Assembly: GCA_036653595.1 (NCBI GenBank)
Contig: JAVVTQ010000031.1
Span: 1 to 18,158 of the forward strand
Source of the DNA: JAVVTQ01 sp036653595
GTDB lineage: Bacteria; Bacillota; Clostridia; Oscillospirales; Ruminococcaceae
DNA length: 18,158 bases
Reading direction: 5' to 3'
Part shown: positions 7,673-14,637 of the stretch, in pieces
How the letters are laid out: every line of letters begins with the position of its first letter
Numbering within the stretch: position 1 is the stretch's first letter
Position numbers and translations under genes: made by a program
The notes under the pieces: generated by a model
Databases searched by the model: none
What the model saw: only the letters and a program-made list of their open reading frames with translations
Told to the model about the DNA's origin: nothing

Positions 7673-7724
7673 GAGACGATACCGCGTGCGCTGCAAAAAG
7701 TGACGCTGCGGTATCGTCTTTTTT
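7673..7724 (+). terminator. intrinsic terminator after hypA
   Basis: AGACGATACCGC (7674-7685) pairs perfectly with the arm at 7708-7719, around a 22-base loop, and is followed by a T run to 7724. It closes the hypB-oxidoreductase-hypA operon. Confidence 0.88.
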
Positions 7725-7876
7725 GCTGAAGATGAAAATTTGCGCCGAGAGATGGAATAATACAACAAAAGACGTCCGATAAAGTATTTATTCTTGAAAA
7801 AGCCAAATGATAAACAGACGGACGAGCATATTGCCGAGCGCTTGAGAAAAGGCAGTGAACACAGAGCACCGTGTCT

Positions 7877-7905
7877 TTGTGGCAAAAGCAACGCAAAGCT
7901 ATAAT
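7877..7905 (+). promoter_or_regulatory. promoter of the CorA gene
   Basis: TTGTGG (7877-7882), a 17-base spacer, and TATAAT (7900-7905). The predicted start is near 7912, giving a leader of about 30 bases. That is too short for a magnesium riboswitch. The gap 7725-7876 holds no other recognisable element apart from a weak six-base inverted repeat (7773-7778 with 7819-7824). Confidence 0.65.
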
Positions 7906-7943
7906 ATATACTGGTTAAAAATAAAGTGCGACGAGGTGGTAAA

Positions 7944-8885
7944 ATGATAGCCATTTATAAGACGTTTGACGGAGTGCTTCGAGAGATAAGCGAGGTGCAA
8001 GACGGCTGCTGGGTTTCCGTGACGCGACCGACCGATGCGGAGCTGCAAAGTTTGTCGGCCGAGAACGGACTTGAGCTCGAAGACCTCAGAGCCGCGCTCG
8101 ACGATGAGGAGCGCGCACGCATTCAAACAGAGGACAATTATACTATGGTGCTCGTGGATATTCCCGTGATTGAAAAGAGAAACGAAAAGGAATGGTATGT
8201 GACGATTCCGCTTTCTATTATTCTCACCGATAAGATTATTTTTACAATTTGCCTGGACGATAACCCGATAATATCGTCGTTTCTCACTTCGCGCATACGC
8301 AATTTCCACACCCATATGAAGACGCGGTTTGTGCTGCAACTGCTTTACAGGAATTCCACGCTGTTTTTGCAATATCTGCGCAGCATCAACAAAAAGAGCG
8401 AGCAGGTTGAAAAAAAGCTGCACGGCTCAACAAAAAATCAAGAGTTGATTGAGCTGCTGGAGCTTGAAAAAAGCCTTGTCTATTTCACAACGTCGCTCAG
8501 TTCAAATGAGGTTGTTTTGGAAAAGCTGCAAAGGACAGAAAATGTGCGCAAATATGAAGAGGACTCCGAGCTGCTTGAGGATGTCATAATCGAGAATAAG
8601 CAGGCTATACAAATGGCGAATATATACAGCGGTATTCTCAGCGGCATGATGGATGCGTTCGCGTCGGTCATATCAAATAACCTGAACATCGTCATGAAGT
8701 TTCTCGCAACGGTCACGATTGTTTTGTCTGTGCCGAACATGATTTTTGGGGCTTATGGAATGAACGTCAACAATGCGGGAATCCCCTTTGCAGGTAGCAT
8801 TTTCGGGTTTGGAATTGTCATGCTAATTTCCTTTGTCCTGACGTTGGCGGTGGCGTTAGTCTTTTCAAAGCAAAACCTTTTCTGA
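7944..8885 (+). CDS. CorA-family divalent cation (Mg2+/Co2+/Ni2+) transporter
   Basis: Pentameric cation channel of the CorA metal ion transporter family in the cytoplasmic membrane. At 313 residues it matches the family length. The N-terminal 240 residues form the cytosolic domain, with a long helical stretch (about 130-245). Two C-terminal membrane segments follow at about 251-270 and 285-306. The diagnostic GMN motif is at 272-274 (YGMNVNN) directly after the first segment, and the tail ends KQNLF with a basic residue. I chose the ATG at 7944, five bases after GAGGTGG (7933-7939). The in-frame GTG at 7926 lies upstream of that site. It has its own promoter. Ion selectivity cannot be decided here. 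Its place next to a nickel-maturation cluster is suggestive only, as a terminator separates them. Confidence 0.92.
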   Translation: MIAIYKTFDGVLREISEVQDGCWVSVTRPTDAELQSLSAENGLELEDLRAALDDEERARIQTEDNYTMVLVDIPVIEKRNEKEWYVTIPLSIILTDKIIFTICLDDNPIISSFLTSRIRNFHTHMKTRFVLQLLYRNSTLFLQYLRSINKKSEQVEKKLHGSTKNQELIELLELEKSLVYFTTSLSSNEVVLEKLQRTENVRKYEEDSELLEDVIIENKQAIQMANIYSGILSGMMDAFASVISNNLNIVMKFLATVTIVLSVPNMIFGAYGMNVNNAGIPFAGSIFGFGIVMLISFVLTLAVALVFSKQNLF

Positions 8886-8995
8886 AATAATAGCTCTCTA
8901 AAACGCAGCTGACAGCGAGATATAAAGCAAATAGACCGCTTTTGCGCGGCAAAACATGCGTTTTGGGACAAAATATGACAACTGTCCATTTATTA

Positions 8996-9023
8996 TTGTC
9001 GAATGCTGTGGTATAAATATAAC
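8996..9023 (+). promoter_or_regulatory. promoter region of the ABC transporter operon
   Basis: Two overlapping readings are possible: TTGTCG (8996-9001), 16 bases, TATAAC (9018-9023); or an extended -10 TGgTATAAA at 9009-9017 with a poor -35. The second shares the string TGTGGTATAA with the promoter repeats at 13163 and 18075. Only weak hairpins lie between the corA stop and this point (8950-8965 and 8966-8987), with no clear terminator. Confidence 0.5.
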
Positions 9024-9025
9024 TA

Positions 9026-9041
9026 TTGCCGATATTGGCAA
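9026..9041. promoter_or_regulatory. operator-like 16-bp dyad
   Basis: TTGCCGATATTGGCAA has five-base arms around a GATATT centre. It lies at or just past the predicted start site of the ABC operon and about 20 bases before its ribosome site. This is a typical position for a repressor operator. No regulator gene is adjacent. Confidence 0.4.
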
Positions 9042-9073
9042 GCTTGAGTTGAATAATATTCGGAGGAAAAGAA

Positions 9074-9775
9074 TTGTCATTTATAGAGTTTAAAGATGTG
9101 AAAAAGATATACAGGATGGGCGAGGTCGATATTCCCGCGGCCGACGGAATGACATTTAGTGCTGAAAAAGGCGAATTTATAATAATCGTCGGACCGAGCG
9201 GCGCGGGCAAAACGACACTGCTCAACATGCTGGGCGGGATGGACTGCTGCACGTCCGGCTCAATTCTCCTTGATGGAAACGAGATCAGCAGCTATTCACA
9301 AAAGCAGCTCACAGAATACCGCAGACTGGACGTCGGCTTTGTGTTCCAGTTCTACAACCTTGTCCAAAACCTGACTGCGCGCGAGAATGTGGAGCTGGCC
9401 TCAGACATTTGTCCGGATCCGATATCACCCGATGAGGTGCTCGCGCAGGTTGGTCTGACAAATCGCTCCGACAATTTCCCCTCACAGCTCTCAGGCGGAG
9501 AGCAGCAGCGCGTCGCCATCGCGCGCGCAATAGCTAAAAACCCGAAGCTTCTGCTGTGCGATGAGCCTACAGGCGCGCTCGACTACAAAACGGGAAAGCT
9601 TGTTTTGAAAATATTACAAGACACCTGCCGTGAAACAGGGCGCACGGTTGTTGTCATAACCCACAATCAGGCTTTCACGGCGATTGCCGACCGGGTCGTG
9701 GAAATAGGCAGCGGAAAGGTGACGCGCACTTATATGAATGAAGCGCCCAAAAGCGCGGAATCGATCGAGTGGTAA
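9074..9775 (+). CDS. ABC transporter ATP-binding protein (MacB/LolD type)
   Basis: ATPase of the MacB/LolD/FtsE-like class that drives mechanotransmission-type ABC systems. In 233 residues all motifs are present: Walker A GPSGAGKT (40-47), Q-loop Gln92, signature LSGGEQQ (139-145), Walker B LLLCDE (159-164), D-loop GALD (167-170) and switch His197 in VITHN. The start is TTG at 9074, seven bases after GGAGG (9062-9066). The first residues SFIEFKDVKKIY match the usual family opening. Three bases separate its stop from the permease start, so the two are co-translated. With that permease it probably acts on a periplasm-facing or cell-envelope substrate, such as a peptide or lipid-linked molecule, rather than as a classical solute pump. 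Confidence 0.95.
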   Translation: MSFIEFKDVKKIYRMGEVDIPAADGMTFSAEKGEFIIIVGPSGAGKTTLLNMLGGMDCCTSGSILLDGNEISSYSQKQLTEYRRLDVGFVFQFYNLVQNLTARENVELASDICPDPISPDEVLAQVGLTNRSDNFPSQLSGGEQQRVAIARAIAKNPKLLLCDEPTGALDYKTGKLVLKILQDTCRETGRTVVVITHNQAFTAIADRVVEIGSGKVTRTYMNEAPKSAESIEW

Positions 9776-9778
9776 AAG

Positions 9779-12700
9779 ATGAAAACTAACACATTCAACA
9801 AGGACATCATGCGCTCGGTTAAGCATTCTCTGAGCCGCTTTATCGCGATTTTTGCAATAGTGGCGCTGGGCGCCGGCTTTTTTGCGGGGTTGAGCGCAAC
9901 GGCTCCCGATATGCGGCTTACGGCGGATAAGTACTATGACGACTCAAACATGATGGATTTTCATCTGCTGTCTTCACTGGGATTCACCGACGAGGATATA
10001 GCGCAGATGCGGCGTGTCGACGGCGTAGACGGCGTCATGGCGGGCTATTCTGTAGATGCCGAGTCTCTCATAGGCGACAAGGAACAGGTGATGAGAATAC
10101 ACTCATTGCCTGACGACATGAGCGATACAAATGAGGACTATATCAACCGCCCTGTGCTCGTAAAGGGGAGAATGCCCCAAAATGACTCCGAGTGTCTTTT
10201 GGGTGTCAGCAAAATTGATTTGAACAAAATAGACATCGGCTCAAAGATATCGCTGGAAAACATAGCCGGCGAATCAGACGATTTGCTCAAGGTGCGTGAA
10301 TTCACAGTTGTCGGGCTGGTTCAGTCGTCTTATTACATATCCTTTACGCTGGGCACCAGCTCTATCGGAAACGGCAATATCAGCCATTTTCTCTTTGTGC
10401 CGCAGGGCGCGTTCAACTCTGAGGTGTACACCGATGTTTTTGCTACGATGAGCGGGGCAGCAGAGCTTGACTGCTTCGGCCGCGAGTACAAAGCAGGCGT
10501 CGATACCTCGGTGGAATCCCTAAAGACCGTCGCTAAAGAGCGTGAGAAAATCCGCTACAACGAGGTGATGGAAGAGGCAACCGCAAAAATCGACGACGCC
10601 CAAAAGCAGCTGGACGAAAAGCGGGCCGAGGCTGAGAACGCGCTTGCAAGTGCACGCCGTGAGCTGGAGAGCGCAGAACAACAAGCGGCAGACGGTGAGC
10701 GCGGCATCGCATCGGGAGAGAGTGCAATCGCAAACTCGCGCGCCGCTCTGAAAAAACAGGAGGCGGTGCTTGACTCGGCAGAAAAACAATATCTGACCGG
10801 TCTGGCAGGCTACACCACCTCAAAAGCGGACTATGACGCAAAACAAGCGGCCTTCAATATGAGCAAGGCCGACTGGCAGGCGATGTACGACAGGTGGGAA
10901 AAGGACAAGGCCGATTATGAGAGTCTGGGAGTGACAGATGCGGCAAAAGAGGCACAGCTCGCCGCAGACAAAGCACAGCTCGACGCGCAAAAACAGGTTT
11001 TGGACAAAAACGAGCAGAGCCTTGCCGCCGCAAAAGCGGTCCTGGACGCCACACTATTGTCGCTCGACGATGCAAAGGCAAAGCTGGATTCCGGCAGACA
11101 GGCGGCAGCAGCTGGCAAGGCGCGGCTCGATTCCGCATCGGCTCAGCTTGCGGGCGGGCGTGTTCAGATTGAAAATGCCAGAAGTGATATCAAAGCTGGC
11201 TGGGAAAAATACTACTCATCAAAGGCGGAGGCCGACGAAAAGTTGGCCGAGGCAGAGGATGAGCTTATTAATGCGCGCATAAAGGTCAGCGAGATAGAAA
11301 AGCCGGAATGGTATGTGCTGACGCGCGAGTCCAACGTCGGATTTGTCAGCTTTGAGTCCGACGCAAATCGAATGGGCACGCTGGCGGGCGTATTTCCGAT
11401 ATTGTTTTTCCTAGTAGCGGCACTTGTCGCGCTCACCACAATGACGCGAATGGTGGAGGAGGAGCGCGAGCTTATTGGAACCTACAAGGCGCTGGGCTAT
11501 TCCAATGGCAAAATAATCTCAAAATACATATTATATGCTTTGACCGCAACGGTGTCAGGTGCACTGGTCGGGGTGGTAATCGGATTTATAGCCTTGCCTG
11601 TGGTTTGCTGGAACTCCTACAGAATGCTCTATATAGCTCCAAACCTTATAATAAAATACCACATCGGGTACGCGGTGGGAGGCCTGATGGCGTCACTTAT
11701 TTGCACACTTGGCTCAACCTTGGCCGTGTGCCACAATGTTTTGTCGGAATACCCGTCAACGCTGATGCTGCCAAAGGCGCCAAAAGCAGGGAAGCGAGTA
11801 TTTCTCGAAAGAATCGGTTTTATATGGAAGAGACTGAGCTTTATCGGAAAGGTGACCTGCCGCAATCTTCTGCGCTATAAGAAGCGGTTGATAATGACCG
11901 TTGTCGGAGTGGCCGGCTGCACGGGACTGCTGCTGACAGGATTTGGTGTTAAGGACTCTATATCAGACATAATTCACAACCAATTTGACGAAATATATAA
12001 GTACAACACGGTTATCGAAACAAACAGCACAGAGCTGTCAAGCAGGGCACAGGGACTTTTGGACGACAAGAACAATTTCACCGACTACACTTTCGTGAGA
12101 CAAAAAACCGGCGACATTGAAAAAGACGGCGAAAAGGTTTCCGGATATGTATTTGTGCCTCAAAATGAGGAAGAGCTTTCGGACTTCATCACAATGCAGA
12201 GCAGAACCTCAAAAAAGCCGGTTGAATTCAATGCGGACAGCGTCATTATAACTGAAAAAGCGGCGCATGTGCTGGGCGTCGAAATCGGCGATGAGGTCAC
12301 AATAAAAAACCCTGAGGACAAGTCAATTGGCCTGAAAATCACAGGCATCACTGAAAATTACCTTCAGCACTATTTGTACATCTCACCTCAGATATATCGC
12401 GAGGCGATGGGAGAAGAGCCTTCGCCTAACTTTATTTTAGCAAAGTGTTCGGCAGAGGAGGAGCAGGGTCGCGCCGATATCTCAAAGAATATGCTGAAAA
12501 TTCCGGATTTTGCAACAATGAGTTTTACAACCGACATAAGCGCACAGTTTAACGATATGATAAAGACACTGAATTACGTCATTGCTGTGCTTATTATCTG
12601 TGCGGGGGCACTTGCATTTGTCGTGATATATAATCTCACAAATATAAATATCACGGAGCGCAGGCGAGAACTTGCGACAATCAAGGTCTTGGGATTTCGC

Positions 12701-12970
12701 GACAAGGAGGTTGCTGCATACATTTACCGCGAGACATTTCTGCTGACACTAATCGGCGCGATTTTGGGGCTTGGTCTGGGGGTTTTCATGCACAGCTTTG
12801 TTATAACCACGGTTGAGGTCGACATGGTTATGTTCGGCAGAAATATAAATCTGCTGAGCTTCATATACAGCTTTTTGATAACGCTGCTGTTCTCAGGAAT
12901 AGTCGACATTGCTATGCTCGGGAAGCTCAAAAAAATTGACATGGTAGAAAGCCTTAAATCGGTCGATTGA
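9779..12970 (+). CDS. FtsX/MacB-type ABC permease with long extracellular coiled coil
   Basis: Membrane subunit partner of the ATPase just upstream. Of 1063 residues, the order is: first membrane segment (about 20-42); a MacB-like extracellular domain (about 45-250); a long Ala/Lys/Glu/Asp-rich coiled coil (about 258-508) with repeats such as DAKAKLDSG; an FtsX core with three membrane segments (535-553, 582-606, 627-650); a second N-terminal-like segment (about 705-723) with another extracellular domain (about 725-920); and a final FtsX core (930-950, 985-1008, 1026-1046). Both cores carry the coupling motif near ELIGTYKALGY (564-574) and ELATIKVLGF (964-973). Family knowledge suggests export, antimicrobial peptide resistance or envelope signalling. 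The substrate is unknown. No two-component system sits beside it, unlike BceAB-type loci. Confidence 0.9.
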   Translation: MKTNTFNKDIMRSVKHSLSRFIAIFAIVALGAGFFAGLSATAPDMRLTADKYYDDSNMMDFHLLSSLGFTDEDIAQMRRVDGVDGVMAGYSVDAESLIGDKEQVMRIHSLPDDMSDTNEDYINRPVLVKGRMPQNDSECLLGVSKIDLNKIDIGSKISLENIAGESDDLLKVREFTVVGLVQSSYYISFTLGTSSIGNGNISHFLFVPQGAFNSEVYTDVFATMSGAAELDCFGREYKAGVDTSVESLKTVAKEREKIRYNEVMEEATAKIDDAQKQLDEKRAEAENALASARRELESAEQQAADGERGIASGESAIANSRAALKKQEAVLDSAEKQYLTGLAGYTTSKADYDAKQAAFNMSKADWQAMYDRWEKDKADYESLGVTDAAKEAQLAADKAQLDAQKQVLDKNEQSLAAAKAVLDATLLSLDDAKAKLDSGRQAAAAGKARLDSASAQLAGGRVQIENARSDIKAGWEKYYSSKAEADEKLAEAEDELINARIKVSEIEKPEWYVLTRESNVGFVSFESDANRMGTLAGVFPILFFLVAALVALTTMTRMVEEERELIGTYKALGYSNGKIISKYILYALTATVSGALVGVVIGFIALPVVCWNSYRMLYIAPNLIIKYHIGYAVGGLMASLICTLGSTLAVCHNVLSEYPSTLMLPKAPKAGKRVFLERIGFIWKRLSFIGKVTCRNLLRYKKRLIMTVVGVAGCTGLLLTGFGVKDSISDIIHNQFDEIYKYNTVIETNSTELSSRAQGLLDDKNNFTDYTFVRQKTGDIEKDGEKVSGYVFVPQNEEELSDFITMQSRTSKKPVEFNADSVIITEKAAHVLGVEIGDEVTIKNPEDKSIGLKITGITENYLQHYLYISPQIYREAMGEEPSPNFILAKCSAEEEQGRADISKNMLKIPDFATMSFTTDISAQFNDMIKTLNYVIAVLIICAGALAFVVIYNLTNINITERRRELATIKVLGFRDKEVAAYIYRETFLLTLIGAILGLGLGVFMHSFVITTVEVDMVMFGRNINLLSFIYSFLITLLFSGIVDIAMLGKLKKIDMVESLKSVD

Positions 12971-13082
12971 CGAAGTATTTTGACCGCATCAGCTTTGAAA
13001 AGAATTGATTTTTGTCGGAACGCGCTTTTTGAAAAGTGTGCCGAGCACTTTTGGAAAGTAAGACAGTAAAAACAACAAAGAG

Positions 13083-13120
13083 CCGCTCTGTTGGTCTAAA
13101 AGCCATCAGGGCGGTTTTTT
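13083..13120 (+). terminator. intrinsic terminator after the ABC permease
   Basis: CCGCTCTGTTGG pairs with CCATCAGGGCGG (one G-U and one T-T mismatch), followed by T6. It lies 112 bases past the permease stop. A smaller hairpin, AAAAGTG...CACTTTT (13032-13052), precedes it without a T run. Confidence 0.75.
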
Positions 13121-13145
13121 CGATGAATATCTGAATGAAGCAGCC

Positions 13146-13162
13146 TCGCGGCTTCGCCGCGA
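13146..13162. repeat. 17-base palindrome with TTC loop
   Basis: TCGCGGC-TTC-GCCGCGA: seven-base arms with a TTC loop, directly abutting a second palindrome of identical architecture at 13163-13179. This looks like one unit of a REP-like array. Confidence 0.7.
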
Positions 13163-13194
13163 CTATCGCTTCGCGATAGAAATTGTGGTATAAT
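13163..13194 (+). repeat. promoter-bearing palindromic repeat, copy 1
   Basis: A hairpin CTATCGC-TTC-GCGATAG (13163-13179) followed by AAATTGTGG and TATAAT (13189-13194) with an extended TGg. All 32 bases recur, reverse-complemented, at 18075-18106. The -10 hexamer lies 32 bases before the ATG of the next gene, so this repeat is probably its promoter. The -35 region falls inside the hairpin and has no good match to TTGACA. Confidence 0.8.
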
Positions 13195-13226
13195 GATTTC
13201 AATCTTCAAAAAAGGAATGTTTTGTT

Positions 13227-13595
13227 ATGCTTGAAAACTGGTTCAGCTTTAAAAGCAAGGAAGTTCGAGAAAAAGAGTCAAAGGAATATGAAAATAAGAT
13301 TTTCCCTTTTGGCCTTGAACAGCGCGAGCTTGCAGCAAATGCGCTTATGCCTCTCATGCACAAAAAGACAAACCGAGTTACTACTCTATTTGGGTTTGTC
13401 AGCGCAAAGCAAATTTACCTCGACACAGACGGAAATGAGGAAAAACAGCGCGCTCGCCTCATAGGTTGCAGATATTACAAGGCGGATGAGATAAAATACA
13501 TCCTTGCCCTCGTGAAACTCGACTGTGCCATTGAAAGCCTCGACAATTACCCTAATTCCGATACTGTGCGCGCCACGGCCGATGCCGAGATGTAA
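13227..13595 (+). CDS. hypothetical protein, 122 residues
   Basis: Family not recognised. Soluble, charged protein with no signal peptide or membrane segment. The N-terminal 30 residues are very rich in Lys and Glu (KSKEVREKESKEYENK). A compact mixed region follows (about 50-112) containing LFGFVSAKQIYLDTDGNEE and a C-terminal part with two Cys (C80 and C99). The start ATG at 13227 follows AAAGGAA (13211-13217) by nine bases, and the leader from the predicted start site is only about 25 bases. A strong terminator follows, so it is a single-gene unit driven by promoter repeat copy 1. The clean promoter, ribosome site and terminator argue that it is a real gene. Confidence 0.75.
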   Translation: MLENWFSFKSKEVREKESKEYENKIFPFGLEQRELAANALMPLMHKKTNRVTTLFGFVSAKQIYLDTDGNEEKQRARLIGCRYYKADEIKYILALVKLDCAIESLDNYPNSDTVRATADAEM

Positions 13596-13646
13596 TTTTC
13601 ATATGTCTCGAAAGTAATGCTCAAAAGTGTCTTATCTTATTCGATA

Positions 13647-13684
13647 AAAGCGCGGCTGTTGGAAAACCAACGCCGCGCTTTTTG
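13647..13684 (+). terminator. intrinsic terminator after the 122-residue gene
   Basis: GCGCGGC, a bulged T and GTTGG pair with CCAAC and GCCGCGC around an AAAA loop, followed by TTTTTGTTTTT. Stable 12-pair stem. Confidence 0.88.
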
Positions 13685-13751
13685 TTTTTCATCATTCTAC
13701 TCGTCGCTTTCAGATATATGCAGGCGGCAAAATATAACTTTTTCTGCTTTG

Positions 13752-13782
13752 TTGACGTAAAGATGTTAGTATGTAATAATAC
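13752..13782 (+). promoter_or_regulatory. promoter and possible auto-operator of the GntR gene
   Basis: TTGACG (13752-13757), a 17-base spacer, and AATAAT (13775-13780) preceded by TG at 13772-13773. A dyad GTAT-N6-ATAC (13769-13782) covers the -10. HutC-type regulators often bind GTnTAnAC-like dyads, so self-repression is plausible. Confidence 0.5.
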
Positions 13783-13827
13783 AATATATGATGCACTTAT
13801 ACGCATTCATATTATATGAGGTGACTG

Positions 13828-14550
13828 ATGACCAACAAGCTTATATTTGAATCCGAAATACCTCTTTATATCCAATTAAAGGAGATTCTCTCTGCGCAAA
13901 TACGAAGCGGAATCATAAAATCAGGCGAGAAGATAATGACCGAGATGGAGCTGACAGAGGAATATAGCGTAAGCCGCATCACGGCCAGGCGCGCCGTGAC
14001 AGAGCTTGTCAATGAGGGACTGTTGACGCGGCGGCAGGGAAAGGGAACCTTTGCAAAGGGGCAGAAAATCAACGAACGCATTATGGAAAACCGCAGCTTT
14101 ACCGAGCTTGTTTTGGAAAATGGAATGGTTCCCAGCACAAAGCTCATCTCTATATCGCTTCAGCCTGCCGATGAAAACGACATCGCTCTGTTAAAGGTCA
14201 CACCCGGTGACAAGGTTCTTTATTTTCAGCGTATTCGCTATATCGACGACAAACCTGTGATGATAGAAAATAATTTTTTCCCTAAAAAGTATTCTCCACT
14301 GATACAGCATGATCTCGAAAAAGAATCTGTTTACAGCTTGCTCGTCAGCGAATTTGGGGTGAAACTGTTGCGTCCAACAAAGACGATAGAGATTGCGCAC
14401 GTGACCGAAAGCGAGTCGAAATACTTAAACTGCAAAAAGGGAGATCCTGTCATTCTTGTTCGCGAACTGATTTTTGACGAAAATGGTGTTCCGGTGCACC
14501 GCACAAAACAGATAATTACCGGTGACAGGTTCATTTTTGAAATTATTTGA
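13828..14550 (+). CDS. GntR/HutC-family transcriptional regulator
   Basis: DNA-binding repressor with an effector-binding UTRA domain. In 240 residues there is an N-terminal winged helix (about 8-78), with the recognition-helix region SRITARRAVTEL (49-60) and the wing motif RRQGKGTFA (68-76). The UTRA ligand domain follows (about 90-235), with FQRIRYIDDKPVMIE (133-147) typical of the group. Members sense sugar phosphates, amino acid derivatives or related small molecules. The start ATG at 13828 follows GAGGTGA (13818-13824). It stands alone: a terminator precedes its promoter and a terminator follows it, and the next operon is convergent. The regulated genes are therefore not apparent, apart from possible control of itself. 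Confidence 0.93.
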   Translation: MTNKLIFESEIPLYIQLKEILSAQIRSGIIKSGEKIMTEMELTEEYSVSRITARRAVTELVNEGLLTRRQGKGTFAKGQKINERIMENRSFTELVLENGMVPSTKLISISLQPADENDIALLKVTPGDKVLYFQRIRYIDDKPVMIENNFFPKKYSPLIQHDLEKESVYSLLVSEFGVKLLRPTKTIEIAHVTESESKYLNCKKGDPVILVRELIFDENGVPVHRTKQIITGDRFIFEII

Positions 14551-14565
14551 AGCATAAAAAGCTCA

Positions 14566-14611
14566 GACGGTGCAAATCGCGCTTTTGGCGAGATTTGCAC
14601 CGTCATTTTTT
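14566..14611. terminator. bidirectional terminator between convergent genes
   Basis: A perfect 13-bp stem (14566-14578 with 14592-14604) is followed on the plus strand by ATTTTTT, ending the GntR gene. On the minus strand the stem is followed by TGAG and then T5, so it can also end the glyoxalase-LemA-DUF2207 operon 33 bases past its last stop codon. Confidence 0.85.
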
Positions 14612-14637
14612 AGTATTCTAAGTTAACAAAGTGCAGC

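Noticed and set aside
7725..7943. Magnesium-sensing (M-box/ykoK) riboswitch before corA
   Set aside because: The conserved core of the class is not present and the predicted leader is only about 30 bases.
7926..7943. GTG start for corA
   Set aside because: The ribosome site GAGGTGG lies after this codon and is well placed for the ATG at 7944.
9779..12970. BceAB-type bacitracin resistance module
   Set aside because: The permease has two extracellular domains and a long coiled coil with no adjacent sensor kinase and regulator, so the specific assignment is not supported.
13146..13194. CRISPR-like or tandem repeat array
   Set aside because: There are only two abutting palindromes of different sequence with no spacers. 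A REP-like unit fits better.
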